Assembly (NCBI GenBank): GCA_039934635.1
Contig: JBDTLT010000057.1
Location: 1-26,515, forward strand
From: DATLFA01 sp039934635
GTDB lineage: Bacteria > Actinomycetota > Acidimicrobiia > Acidimicrobiales > WLNW01
Length of the DNA: 26,515 nucleotides
Direction of reading: 5' to 3'
Of this stretch, positions 7,268 to 15,431 are shown piece after piece; within the stretch, counting starts at the first letter, position 1; every line of letters starts with the position of its first letter. The translations under genes and the position numbers were made by a program. The notes under the pieces are model-generated. The model made no database searches, was not told the DNA's origin, and saw nothing but the letters and a program-made list of their open reading frames with translations.

Positions 7268-10051
7268 ATGAGAGAGTTCCTGCAACTCGTCATTGCCGGC
7301 GCGGCAACCGGCGCGATCTATTCGCTCATGGCCGCCGGCCTCACCGTTTCGTACACGGCCACCGGCATCTTCAACTTGGCCTACGGTGCCATCGCCTTCG
7401 ATTCGGCATTGCTGTACTACGAACTCAACACGGGCCTCGGCTGGCCGATCCCCGTCGCGTTCATCGTCGTCATCTTCCTGTTCTGCCCGCTGCTCGGGTT
7501 ATTGCTCAACGTGGCTGTATTCCGACCACTGGCGACGGCACCGGACTCGGCCAAGATCATGGCAACGGTGGGTCTGCTCGTGGCACTGCCCGCGATCGGC
7601 CGGTACATCGTCGAAGGCGGCATCTCCACATTCGGATGGGGTATTCCCGACGCAAAGACCGTGCAATTGCCGCCGGGCATCTGGCGGTCACCGGCATCGG
7701 TCTCGCACTTCTGGCTCGACGTCAACCTCGACAGCAATCGCATCGCAGTCCTTGTCGTCGCCGCGATCGTGGCGGTTGCGTTGTGGTACATCCTGCGCCA
7801 CACGCGACTCGGCCTGCAGATGCGGGCAGTTGTCGACAAACCCGACCTGGCAAATCTGCGGGGCGTCGACGACGGCCGCACGTCGGCGGTCGCGTGGGTG
7901 ATCGGCACCGTGCTGGCCGGTCTCGCCGGTGTGGTCGGTGCGCCGGTACTCAACAGCCTCGAGGTCAACAACTACAACGTCGCGATGTTCATCGCGGCCG
8001 CCGCGGTGGTGCTCGGCGCGCTGCGGTCGGTGCCGTTGGCATTTGCGGGTGGCCTTTTCTTGGGCGTCGCGCAGAGCCTCGTGGGGAAGTATGCGGCCGA
8101 TTGGCTGCCGTTCGCGAGGGACATCCCAGGGTTCCGCAACTCGGTTCCGTTCATGGTGTTGCTGGTGGGCGTGTTGTTCCTGAGCCGCGACCGCAACCGT
8201 CGCGGCGGCAGCGTCGTCAGTCAACCACCGCCGCCGGAGTGGACCGACGACCTACCGAAATGGCGAGTGCAATTGCCGTGGGCGATCGCATTCGTGGTGT
8301 TCTTCATCTTCTCGATGTTCATCGTCGACGACGTGTGGGTCGGGCTCTTCGCCAACGGTCTGGCTCTTGCGGTCGTCTTCATGAGCTTCGTCATCGTGAC
8401 CGGTCAAGGCGGCATGGTGTCGCTCGCCCAAGCTGCTTTTGTCATGGTCTCGGCGTTCATCGCCGGGCGTTTCATGGTCGAGTACAACTGGCCGTGGATC
8501 GTGGCGCTGATCGTCGGCATGTTGGTGGCGATGGTGCTCGGCATGATCGTGTCGCTGCCCGCGCTGCGCCTCGGTGGCCTGCCGTTGGCGTTGGCGACCC
8601 TCGCGCTCGGTTTCTTGGGCGACACCGTGCTGTTCAAATGGGATTGGCTGCGCCGTAGTCAGAGTGGTTGGGACTATCGCGCCAAGACGCCGAAGGTGTT
8701 CGGCATCAACTTCCGCAACGAGAAACCGGCGCTCATCGCGTTGATGGTCATCGTCGGTCTGCTCACGGTGCTGGTGCACAACCTGTCGAAGAGCGCCAGT
8801 GGGCGGGCCATCACCGCGGTGCGCAACTCCGAGCCTGCCGCCGCGACGTCCGGTCTTTCGATCCCGCGGACAAAGCTGTCGATCTTCGCGTTGTCGTCTG
8901 CAGTAGCAGGATTGGGTGGCGTATTGATCGCAACGCGCAACGGTGCCATCGCGGACGGAACCTTCGTCACGCAGACCGGCCTCGCTTGGTTGGCGGCAGT
9001 GGTGTTGTTCGGCATCCGCAAACCGCAAGGGGCCATCATCGCCGGCATCGTGACCGCGACGTCGGCGCAGATATTCACCCGTGGTTTTCACTTCTTCTTC
9101 CTCCCGTCGTTCCTCGCATGGGACGGCCTCGGCTCGAGTACGGCGACGTATGTGCAGTCCGCGCTGTTCGGCATCGGAGCCATCCAGCTGGCGCGCCAGC
9201 CCGATGGCGTGCTCGCGATCACCGCGGCCCAGAACCGGGCCAAGCGAGACAAGCGGCGGGCGAAGCGGGCGGGCGTCGTCCCCGACGCGGAGGTGCGGGA
9301 TGCGGTCATCAACGTGCGGGCCCGCCAGCGCGCCGAAGCCGCACCGGTCGCCGAGGGCGCCGACATCGCGCTGCGCGCGCACGAGATCCACAGCGGCTAC
9401 GGCTTGGTCGAGGTGCTGCACGGGGTGTCGCTGTCGTTGCCGAAGGGTCACATCACCGCAGTGCTCGGGCCCAACGGCGCGGGCAAGTCCACCACGTGCC
9501 TGACGCTGGCCGGCCTGATCCGCCCCACGCAGGGGTCGCTCGAGTTGAACGGCGAGGACATCACGTCGACCGTCGCGTACCAACGGGCCAAGCGGGGCGT
9601 GGTGATGGCACCCGAGTCGCGGGGCATCTTCCCCGGCCTCACCGTGCAGGAGAATCTCTTCTTGTGGCTGCCCGACGTGGCGCAGCACGAACAGGCGTAC
9701 GACCGCTTCCCGATCCTGCGCGAGCGCCGCAACCTGCCGGCGGGCAATCTCTCGGGCGGTGAGCAGCAGATACTCACGTTGACGCCGCTACTCGTGCGAC
9801 CGCCCGACGTGTTGATCGCCGATGAACCGTCACTCGGTCTGGCCCCGCTCATCGTCGAGCAGGTGATGAGCATCTTCGTCGAGCTGCGTGAGCGCGGTGT
9901 GGCGCTGTTGCTCGTCGAGGAAAAGGCGCGTGACGTGCTCGAGATCGCGGATTCCGTAGCCTTTTTGAGCCTCGGAGAAATCACGTGGCACGGTCCCCGC
10001 AGCGCGGTCGACGCCGACCGCTTGGCCGAGGCCTATCTCGGCGGGCGTTAG
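7268..10051 (+). CDS. Fused LivH-LivM-LivF branched-chain-type ABC transporter protein
   Basis: One uninterrupted 927-residue reading frame carries three subunits that are normally separate. Residues 1 to about 305 are a LivH permease (LQLVIAGAATGAIYSLMAAG; TRLGLQMRAVVDKPDLANLRG coupling region). A proline-rich linker leads to a LivM permease at about 330-640 (SGRAITAVRNSEPAAATSG coupling loop). A highly charged linker rich in Arg, Lys and Ala (about 641-697) joins this to a LivF ATPase at about 698-927. The ATPase has Walker A GPNGAGKST (734-742), a canonical LSGGE signature (828-832) and Walker B ending in D852-E853. A GAGGAGA ribosome-binding site precedes the ATG by a few bases. With the LivG-like ATPase upstream this supplies all four core domains of an importer. 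No stop or frame change lies at the junctions. Confidence 0.93.
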   Translation: MREFLQLVIAGAATGAIYSLMAAGLTVSYTATGIFNLAYGAIAFDSALLYYELNTGLGWPIPVAFIVVIFLFCPLLGLLLNVAVFRPLATAPDSAKIMATVGLLVALPAIGRYIVEGGISTFGWGIPDAKTVQLPPGIWRSPASVSHFWLDVNLDSNRIAVLVVAAIVAVALWYILRHTRLGLQMRAVVDKPDLANLRGVDDGRTSAVAWVIGTVLAGLAGVVGAPVLNSLEVNNYNVAMFIAAAAVVLGALRSVPLAFAGGLFLGVAQSLVGKYAADWLPFARDIPGFRNSVPFMVLLVGVLFLSRDRNRRGGSVVSQPPPPEWTDDLPKWRVQLPWAIAFVVFFIFSMFIVDDVWVGLFANGLALAVVFMSFVIVTGQGGMVSLAQAAFVMVSAFIAGRFMVEYNWPWIVALIVGMLVAMVLGMIVSLPALRLGGLPLALATLALGFLGDTVLFKWDWLRRSQSGWDYRAKTPKVFGINFRNEKPALIALMVIVGLLTVLVHNLSKSASGRAITAVRNSEPAAATSGLSIPRTKLSIFALSSAVAGLGGVLIATRNGAIADGTFVTQTGLAWLAAVVLFGIRKPQGAIIAGIVTATSAQIFTRGFHFFFLPSFLAWDGLGSSTATYVQSALFGIGAIQLARQPDGVLAITAAQNRAKRDKRRAKRAGVVPDAEVRDAVINVRARQRAEAAPVAEGADIALRAHEIHSGYGLVEVLHGVSLSLPKGHITAVLGPNGAGKSTTCLTLAGLIRPTQGSLELNGEDITSTVAYQRAKRGVVMAPESRGIFPGLTVQENLFLWLPDVAQHEQAYDRFPILRERRNLPAGNLSGGEQQILTLTPLLVRPPDVLIADEPSLGLAPLIVEQVMSIFVELRERGVALLLVEEKARDVLEIADSVAFLSLGEITWHGPRSAVDADRLAEAYLGGR

Positions 10052-10089
10052 CCGGCGCCCATGTAGGCATGGTGACGTAGGCCACGCGC

Positions 10090-10095
10090 TATAGT
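10090..10095 (+). promoter_or_regulatory. Candidate -10 box (TATAGT) upstream of the binding-protein gene
   Basis: TATAGT lies in the 117-base gap after the fused transporter gene, followed by the inverted repeat CGTGTC-ACAC-GACACG at 10103-10118. A separate promoter would explain higher expression of the binding protein than of the membrane subunits. The -35 is poor. Confidence 0.35.
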
Positions 10096-10168
10096 CGCGG
10101 CCCGTGTCACACGACACGCCCGTGGCGCCGCCCTTCGTGACGGAACGCCCGGCCAAGGGAGGGGACTA

Positions 10169-11470
10169 ATGAGAGCAAGATTGGTACGCGGCGCGGTGAT
10201 TCTCGCTGCATTCGGGCTGATTGGCGCGGCGTGCGGCGATGACGGCGGCACAGCGGCTACGACCACCAAAGGCTCCTCGGGCGCGACCACCCCGGGCGCC
10301 ACCGCCGGCGCGGGCACGGGCGTGTGTGATGCGAGTAAGCCGTCGATCAAGATCGGTGGCGTTGGCCAGGTCGCGTTCTTCGCCGGACAAGATGACGGCG
10401 TCAACGCGCGCATCGCTCGTGAGAACAAGACGTGCATCCAGGGTCGCAAGCTCGAGTTCATCGGGATCAAAGACGACGGCAGCGATCCACAGAAGAACCT
10501 CGATCTCAACAAGAGCGCGGTCGAGAGCGACAAGGTCTTCGCGATGATCAACACGTCGGCGGTCATGTTGCCGCAAACGACCAACTACCTCGCCGAGAAG
10601 AAAGTGCCCTTCTTCGGGTGGGGCTTCATGCCCGGCTTCTGCGGCAAGGACTCGTGGGGCTACAGCTTCAACGGCTGCCTCAGCGGCTACGCGTTCGACA
10701 AGCTCAAGGCGGTCTCCGTTCCGGGCGCCAAGCTCAACAGCTCGCTGCTCGACCCGGTCGCGGAGTTCGTCAAGAAGGACGCCGACAAGATGTCGGTCGT
10801 CTACTTCAACAGCGATGACGACTCGGGCAAGGCCGGCGACCTTCAGTACGCGGCGTTGTTCAAGAACGTGCTCGACAAGCAGTTCGTGCCGACTCAGGGC
10901 GTCACCGACTACACGCAGTACGTCAACATCGTGAAGTCGAAGAACCCCGACGCGGTCATGTTGTCGACCGACTTCGCAACGGCGATCAAGCTCAAGGCGG
11001 CGATCATCGCCGGCGGCTACAAGGGCATCGTGTACGACTACACGACCTACGTGCCGGGTCTGCTGGAGTCGTCCAAGGACACCGCGGCAGCGCTCGAGGG
11101 TGGTTACTCCAACACTCAGTTCCCGCCATCGGAAGAGGGCAAGCCGGCGACCAAGCAGATCGCCGACGACCTCGCGGCCATCGGTAAGCCTGCATTCGTG
11201 ACCCAGGGCGGTTCGATCGGCTACTGGTCGACCGATGTGATGATCCAGATGCTGAAGGCGATCACGGGCGACATCACGCCCGACAACTTCCGCAAGGTCG
11301 CCGAGGGTGGCTTCACCTACAAGCCGCTCGAGGGCGGCATCGGCGAGATCAAGTACCCCGACGGTCACTTCAACCCGGCCCCCTGCTCGGCAATCGTGCA
11401 GGTCAAGGGCGGTAAGTACGTGTCGGTCGTGCCGTTCAAGTGCTACAAGCTGGTCGATCCGCCGAAGTAA
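10169..11470 (+). CDS. ABC transporter substrate-binding lipoprotein (LivJ/K-like, type 1 periplasmic fold)
   Basis: A 433-residue secreted binding protein. The N-terminus is a lipoprotein signal: MRARLVRG, a hydrophobic core, then the lipobox IGAAC with C22 as the lipidated cysteine. A Gly/Ser/Thr/Ala-rich linker (about 25-55) leads to the mature domain starting at KPSIKIGGVGQVAFF. The two-lobed type 1 layout is suggested by the KDDGSDPQKNLDLN segment, the FAMINTSAVML segment and the SVVYFNSDDDSG segment. A strong AGGGAGGGG ribosome-binding site supports the ATG. It follows the transporter genes on the same strand and ends at a clear terminator, so it is the probable substrate-capturing subunit of this importer, held to the outer face of the membrane. 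Confidence 0.9.
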   Translation: MRARLVRGAVILAAFGLIGAACGDDGGTAATTTKGSSGATTPGATAGAGTGVCDASKPSIKIGGVGQVAFFAGQDDGVNARIARENKTCIQGRKLEFIGIKDDGSDPQKNLDLNKSAVESDKVFAMINTSAVMLPQTTNYLAEKKVPFFGWGFMPGFCGKDSWGYSFNGCLSGYAFDKLKAVSVPGAKLNSSLLDPVAEFVKKDADKMSVVYFNSDDDSGKAGDLQYAALFKNVLDKQFVPTQGVTDYTQYVNIVKSKNPDAVMLSTDFATAIKLKAAIIAGGYKGIVYDYTTYVPGLLESSKDTAAALEGGYSNTQFPPSEEGKPATKQIADDLAAIGKPAFVTQGGSIGYWSTDVMIQMLKAITGDITPDNFRKVAEGGFTYKPLEGGIGEIKYPDGHFNPAPCSAIVQVKGGKYVSVVPFKCYKLVDPPK

Positions 11471-11486
11471 TTGCGGGTGGTCTTGC

Positions 11487-11527
11487 GGATTGGGCGGTCT
11501 CTTCGGAGGCCGCCCGATCCACTTTTG
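11487..11527 (+). terminator. Strong intrinsic terminator of the transporter operon
   Basis: A 15-bp fully paired stem (11487-11501 with 11506-11520, including two G-U pairs) closed by a TTCG tetraloop and followed by ACTTTTGG. It begins 16 bases after the binding-protein stop codon. This is the best terminator in the window. Confidence 0.85.
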
Positions 11528-11545
11528 GTCCATGCTTGGCTTCTT

Positions 11546-12349
11546 ATGAGCAACCCGCTCTGTCTCAACTTGTTCCAGTATTCGCCGTACGCGGGCACCA
11601 CGAGTGTGCCCTCGCTCGACGATCTGCTCATCGCGTCGGCCGACGCGGGCTTCGAGCTCGTCGGTCTCGACATGTACTCACTCGACCAACTCGAGGTTTC
11701 GCCCGGCGCCGTTGCCCGCTCGTTGCAACGGCACGGTCTGCGGTGCTTCGAGATGCTGGGATTGTCGGTCGACCGCGACGAGACGACGTCGTTGGCGATG
11801 GCGCGTTCGGTGGCGCGGTGGGTGGGCGAAGCCCACGCCGACTGGGTGCTGACCGTCGTGTCGGCGCCGGTCGATGACGAGCTCGTCGACCGCTTCGGTC
11901 GTTGCGCGGATCTCGTCGTCGCCGAAGGCGGACGGCTGGCACTCGAGTTCTTGCCGTTTCTCCCCGTGTCCACGATCGAATCAGCGAGCGCGGTATGTGA
12001 TGCCGTCGGTGCCGCGCGGGCCCGCGTGCTGATCGATAGTTGGCATGTGTTTCGCGGTACGGACACCCTCGCCGGTGTCGCCGCTACGCCCGCCGATGCG
12101 ATCGGCTATGTCCAGTTCGACGATGCGCTGCCGGTGATCGGCGAGCTCCACGACGAAGTCATGACGCGGCGCATCTGGCCCGGCAAAGGCGAGTTCGATC
12201 TCGTCGGCTTCGCGGACGCGGTGAAGGCCACGGGCTATCTCGGACCGATCAGTGTCGAACTGCTCAACCAATCGTGGCGCCTCGACGGTTTGCGGCCCGC
12301 CGAATTCGCACGGCGAGCCATGCAAACATCGCGCCCCTACTGGACGTAG
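11546..12349 (+). CDS. Sugar phosphate isomerase/epimerase family (TIM barrel, AP-endonuclease-2-like) protein
   Basis: A 267-residue protein with the xylose-isomerase-like TIM-barrel pattern. Likely metal-binding residues are the Glu in LALEFLPF, Asp and His in IDSWHVFRG, the Glu of GKGEFDLVGF and the late Glu in GPISVELLN. Family members isomerise or epimerise sugars and keto acids, or act as dehydratases. The chosen ATG lies only 19 bases after the preceding terminator's T-tract and has no clear ribosome-binding site or promoter, so how it is expressed is uncertain. It converges with the SnoaL-like gene, with a short GCGGCGCAGCCGC hairpin between their stop codons. Substrate unknown. Confidence 0.8.
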   Translation: MSNPLCLNLFQYSPYAGTTSVPSLDDLLIASADAGFELVGLDMYSLDQLEVSPGAVARSLQRHGLRCFEMLGLSVDRDETTSLAMARSVARWVGEAHADWVLTVVSAPVDDELVDRFGRCADLVVAEGGRLALEFLPFLPVSTIESASAVCDAVGAARARVLIDSWHVFRGTDTLAGVAATPADAIGYVQFDDALPVIGELHDEVMTRRIWPGKGEFDLVGFADAVKATGYLGPISVELLNQSWRLDGLRPAEFARRAMQTSRPYWT

Positions 12350-12351
12350 AG

Positions 12352-12364
12352 GCGGCGCAGCCGC
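12352..12364. repeat. Dispersed palindrome GCGGCGNAGCCGC, copy 1
   Basis: GCGGC-GCA-GCCGC sits between two convergent genes (stops at 12349 and 12366). The same 13-mer with a different middle base recurs at 25424-25436 and 25448-25460. It could act as a weak bidirectional terminator hairpin. Confidence 0.45.
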
Positions 12365-12365
12365 A

Positions 12366-12914
12366 CTAGTGCGCGAACTCCGCGGGGATGTCGGCGGGAT
12401 CGAGCTTGGTGATGCGGTCGCTGCGGAACATCTCACCGTCGCCGTAGCTGTCCTCGCCGATCAGCCTGCCCTCTTCGTCGAACGGCCAGAACAACGTGAG
12501 GCGCATCGTCACCATGTACACCGCGCTCTCGTCGTCGATCGGTGCGTTGCGGAGTTTGAGCACCCAGCCCGGATAGAGCTGCTTGAACCATCCTTCGGTC
12601 ACGATGCAATCGTCGTCGACGACGATGCGTTCGATGTCGAATTCGCACACGTTGCGACCTTCGACGTAGAGATTTTGGTAGTGCGCGGTGACCGCGGCAA
12701 GGCCCTTGGGCCCGGCGCCGAAACCACTGCCCGCGACCCAGAACTTGTAGTCGGGTTCGGGGGCGAGCGTGCTCAACAACAGATCGAAGTCGCTCGTCGC
12801 CTCGGCCTTGAGGTGATCGCGCAATACCTCGAGCAGTTGCACATGCCGAGGGTTCGTCGTGCGATCGAGCCGCGCCTGCACGATGTGCCAACCCTTGTTC
12901 GCGTCGAACTCCAT
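12366..12914 (-). CDS. SnoaL-like / NTF2-fold protein
   Basis: A 182-residue protein that begins MEFDANKGWHIVQARLD and contains the pattern of SnoaL-like or nuclear-transport-factor-2-like cone folds: a helical N-terminus (HVQLLEVLRDHLKAEA), a TLAPEPDYKFWVAG segment, AVTAHYQNLYVEGRNVCEFDIERIVVDDDCIVTEG strand pattern, and LTLFWPFDEEGRLIGED near the C-terminus. Such proteins are small isomerases, cyclases or hydrolases, or ligand-binding proteins. It is divergent from an SRPBCC protein, another small ligand-binding fold. The promoter candidate is TACTCT (minus strand, 12955-12950) and GCGAGG lies before the ATG. Function unknown. Confidence 0.75.
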   Translation of the reverse strand: MEFDANKGWHIVQARLDRTTNPRHVQLLEVLRDHLKAEATSDFDLLLSTLAPEPDYKFWVAGSGFGAGPKGLAAVTAHYQNLYVEGRNVCEFDIERIVVDDDCIVTEGWFKQLYPGWVLKLRNAPIDDESAVYMVTMRLTLFWPFDEEGRLIGEDSYGDGEMFRSDRITKLDPADIPAEFAH

Positions 12915-12952
12915 GAGTGCCTCGCTTGTCTGCGTCGGATGCGCCGCCCAGA

Positions 12953-12965
12953 GTAGAGCATCTAC
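12953..12965. promoter_or_regulatory. Palindromic operator candidate and bidirectional -10 region
   Basis: GTAGA-GCA-TCTAC is a perfect inverted repeat between the divergent SnoaL-like and SRPBCC genes. It overlaps two -10-like boxes: TACACT on the plus strand (12963-12968, nine bases before the ATG at 12978) and TACTCT on the minus strand (12955-12950). One regulator could control both genes. Confidence 0.4.
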
Positions 12966-12977
12966 ACTCCCGGCGCG

Positions 12978-13385
12978 ATGGCCACCGTGCGCCGGCATGT
13001 TCGAATCAACCGACCGGCCGCCGATGTTTGGGCAATTTTGGGTGACGCAACAGCACTGCCGAGTTGGTTTCCGGGCATTGTCGACGCGAAGGTCGACGGC
13101 GTCATCCGCGTCGTCACGACGGGCACCGGCCTGCCGATGCCCGAAGAGATCATCACGTGCGACCCGCTGTTGCGACGGTTCCAGTACCGCATCACCGCGC
13201 CGATGTTCCGTCACCACTTGAGCACCATCGATGTGATCGACCTCGACGACGGCACGACACTCGCGATCTACGGGGTCGACGCGGAGCCGTCGGTGTTGGC
13301 GCTCACCATCGGTGGAGCAGCCGGTGCCGGGCTCGAGTCGTTGAAGACGATGCTGGAGCAGGGCGAGGGCCAACGCGGCTCTTGA
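12978..13385 (+). CDS. SRPBCC-family (polyketide cyclase/START-like) protein
   Basis: A 135-residue protein with the usual SRPBCC opening: VRRHVRINRPAADVWAILGD followed by LPSWFPGIVDAKVDG, then a run of beta strands and a C-terminal helix AGLESLKTMLEQGEG. The fold makes a deep hydrophobic pocket for lipids, polyketides or aromatic compounds, and some members are enzymes. Length fits the family. There is no clear ribosome-binding site, and TACACT ends nine bases before the ATG, so translation may be leaderless. The sulfatase gene starts 14 bases downstream, which suggests an operon. Ligand unknown. Confidence 0.82.
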   Translation: MATVRRHVRINRPAADVWAILGDATALPSWFPGIVDAKVDGVIRVVTTGTGLPMPEEIITCDPLLRRFQYRITAPMFRHHLSTIDVIDLDDGTTLAIYGVDAEPSVLALTIGGAAGAGLESLKTMLEQGEGQRGS

Positions 13386-13399
13386 GCGAGGGGGAACTC

Positions 13400-14968
13400 A
13401 TGGGCCGCAAGATCTTGTTCGTCACGACGGATCAACAGCGCTACGACACGTTGGGTTGCAATGGCGGCCGCGTGGCGCGCACACCGGTGATCGACGCGAT
13501 CGCAGCGAGAGGCATCCGCTACGAACGCGCGCAACCGCAGTCGGTGGTGTGTATGCCATCACGCGCGACGATTCTCACGGGCCAGCATCCTGCGACGCAT
13601 GGTGTGTGGATGAACGGGGTGCCGTTGCCCGTCGATGCGCCGTCGGTCGCGAGAGTGCTCGGTAACGCCGGCTACCGCACCGCATTGATCGGCAAGTCAC
13701 ACTTCCAGCCATACTTCGATCCGTTCGCCCGTTTCGACGAAAACCGACTAGGTATGTCCGGTGCCCACCACGCCGACGCTCTCGGCCCCGACGGTTCGAT
13801 CGGTAGTTATCGTGGATTCGACTATCTCGAGTCGGCGACGCACGGTCCCACCGGGCCGCTGCATTACCCGGCTTGGCTACGCACGCACCATCCCGAGGCG
13901 ATGGGCCTCTACTACAACGTGATCGACACCGACCTCGAGGTCAACGCCGTGGGCGGCGGCGACACCGGCGGCCCGCAGATCAAGCACAACCCGATCCCAC
14001 GCGAGTGGTACCACACGGATTGGGTGGCCGATCGCACGATCGCCTGGCTCGATTCGCTCGATGACGATGCCGACTGGTTCTGCTGGATGAGCTTTCCCGA
14101 CCCGCATCATCCGTGGGATCCGCCGAGCTCCGAACTACATCGTGTCGACTGGCGCGACCTCGATCTACCAGACGGCTATCCGACTGACGCCGCCGATCGC
14201 GAACGCATCCTCGACGACAAGCCGCGCCATTGGCGCCTCTGGTACGACGGCGCGCTCGTGTCGAATTACGAGGCGCCGCGCAAGTGGGTGCCGGCGACTC
14301 TCACCGCCGATCAGGTTCGCGAGATCAACGCGCTCAACCACATCGAAGTCGAGCTCATCGACGAAGCGCTGGGTCGCGTGTTGCGGTGCGTCGCCGAGCG
14401 CGGTTGGACCAACGATTGCGACGTGGTGTTCACCACTGACCACGGTGAGCTTCAAGGCGATTTCGGTTTGATGTTCAAAGGGCCGTACCACGTCGACGCG
14501 TTGATGCGCGTGCCGCTCATCTGGGCCCAGGCTCCGAACGCCGGCGTGGCGGCCGCGACCGTGACGAGACCGGTCGGTCTGATCGATCTCGCGCCGACCT
14601 TCTGCGCGATTGCCGATGTCGGCGTGCCGCATTGGATGCAGGGTCGCCCGCTTCCCGTCGACGATCGTGACGCGTCGGCCCGCGGCTTCGAGCGGGTACT
14701 CACCGCGTGGGACAGCGAGTTGTTCGGCGTCGATGTGCACGTGCGCACGATCGTGCGCGACGACTGGGTGTGCACGTCCTATCGGCCAGGGACGGTGCAC
14801 GACGGCAACGAAGGGGAGCTGTATTCGCTGACCGACGACCCGCTGCAGCAGATCAACCGCTGGAACGACCCGGCCTGCCGGGCGGCGCGCGACGACCTCG
14901 TTGCCGACCAGCGCGACCATGACCCGCCCGCCCGCACGCCGAGACTGCAGCTCCAAGCGCCGGTCTGA
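13400..14968 (+). CDS. Type I sulfatase / phosphonate monoester hydrolase-like alkaline phosphatase superfamily enzyme
   Basis: A 522-residue enzyme. The active-site sequence CMPSR begins at C51 (C-x-P-S-R), the target for conversion to formylglycine. The N-terminal metal site is DQQRYDTLGC with D11 and Q12, and the distal metal ligands are D347 and H348 in TTDHGELQGDFG. The DQ form and overall length resemble choline-sulfatase and phosphonate monoester hydrolase relatives; the enzyme hydrolyses a sulfate or phosphonate ester. No signal peptide is seen, so it is probably cytoplasmic. GAGGGGG precedes the ATG; the long in-frame upstream extension is a shadow of the SRPBCC gene. No formylglycine-generating enzyme gene is in the window. 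Confidence 0.93.
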   Translation: MGRKILFVTTDQQRYDTLGCNGGRVARTPVIDAIAARGIRYERAQPQSVVCMPSRATILTGQHPATHGVWMNGVPLPVDAPSVARVLGNAGYRTALIGKSHFQPYFDPFARFDENRLGMSGAHHADALGPDGSIGSYRGFDYLESATHGPTGPLHYPAWLRTHHPEAMGLYYNVIDTDLEVNAVGGGDTGGPQIKHNPIPREWYHTDWVADRTIAWLDSLDDDADWFCWMSFPDPHHPWDPPSSELHRVDWRDLDLPDGYPTDAADRERILDDKPRHWRLWYDGALVSNYEAPRKWVPATLTADQVREINALNHIEVELIDEALGRVLRCVAERGWTNDCDVVFTTDHGELQGDFGLMFKGPYHVDALMRVPLIWAQAPNAGVAAATVTRPVGLIDLAPTFCAIADVGVPHWMQGRPLPVDDRDASARGFERVLTAWDSELFGVDVHVRTIVRDDWVCTSYRPGTVHDGNEGELYSLTDDPLQQINRWNDPACRAARDDLVADQRDHDPPARTPRLQLQAPV

Positions 14969-15023
14969 CCGGGCAACCTGATGCTGACGCGAGCGAATGC
15001 GTGCAAAAGTGAGCACTGGTCGC

Positions 15024-15029
15024 TACCCT
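15024..15029 (+). promoter_or_regulatory. Candidate -10 box (TACCCT) for a leaderless transcript
   Basis: TACCCT ends six bases before the ATG at 15036, the same spacing seen at 821 and 17051. There is no ribosome-binding site before this ATG. Confidence 0.4.
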
Positions 15030-15035
15030 CGGGCT

Positions 15036-15431
15036 ATGTCACCGATGCTCGAAGCCACGAAGACCAATGCCAAAGACGCCGCGCTCGTCGCGTTTGGCGT
15101 GCCCGTCGTGTTGTTCGATCGAGTCTCCGATCAGTTGAACGCCCGCCTGCACCTCGACTCCTATGTCGGCCTCGCCCGTGAGCACGCCGAGCGCGCGCTC
15201 GACGGGTACCGCGTCAGGCTGCAGCACCTCGTGGGTGGCGTGCAGCAGATCGTCCCGGGGCGGCACCGAGCAACGCCCATCGTCGAAGCCGCACCGGCCG
15301 CCGCCGCCCCGCCCGTCGCCGAGGCTCGGACCAAGAGGGTGCCGACCAGGAAGGTGCCGACCGCGAAGGCACCGGGCGTGAAGGCTGCCGCCAAGAAGTC
15401 GGTCAGGCCAGCGACGGCAACACGTCGATGA
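15036..15431 (+). CDS. Small protein with helical head and Lys/Ala/Pro-rich basic tail
   Basis: A 131-residue protein I do not recognise by name. Residues 1 to about 75 are amphipathic and helix-prone (AALVAFGVPVVLFDRVSDQL, then DSYVGLAREHAERALDGYRV). From about residue 85 the sequence becomes Ala/Pro- and Lys/Arg-rich with repeated VPT-[RK]-KVPTAKAPGVKAAAKK units, like the tails of actinobacterial histone-like proteins or heparin-binding hemagglutinin (HBHA)-type proteins. It could bind DNA or an acidic surface polymer; that is inference from composition. Its last 29 bases overlap the 3' end of the convergent cupredoxin gene. The start is supported by the TACCCT box six bases upstream. Confidence 0.65.
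   Translation: MSPMLEATKTNAKDAALVAFGVPVVLFDRVSDQLNARLHLDSYVGLAREHAERALDGYRVRLQHLVGGVQQIVPGRHRATPIVEAAPAAAAPPVAEARTKRVPTRKVPTAKAPGVKAAAKKSVRPATATRR

Noticed and set aside
8252..9688. 478-residue minus-strand frame inside the transporter fusion
   Set aside because: Composition (His/Asp/Arg-rich) is typical of antisense to membrane-protein coding DNA, and the plus strand carries intact family motifs.
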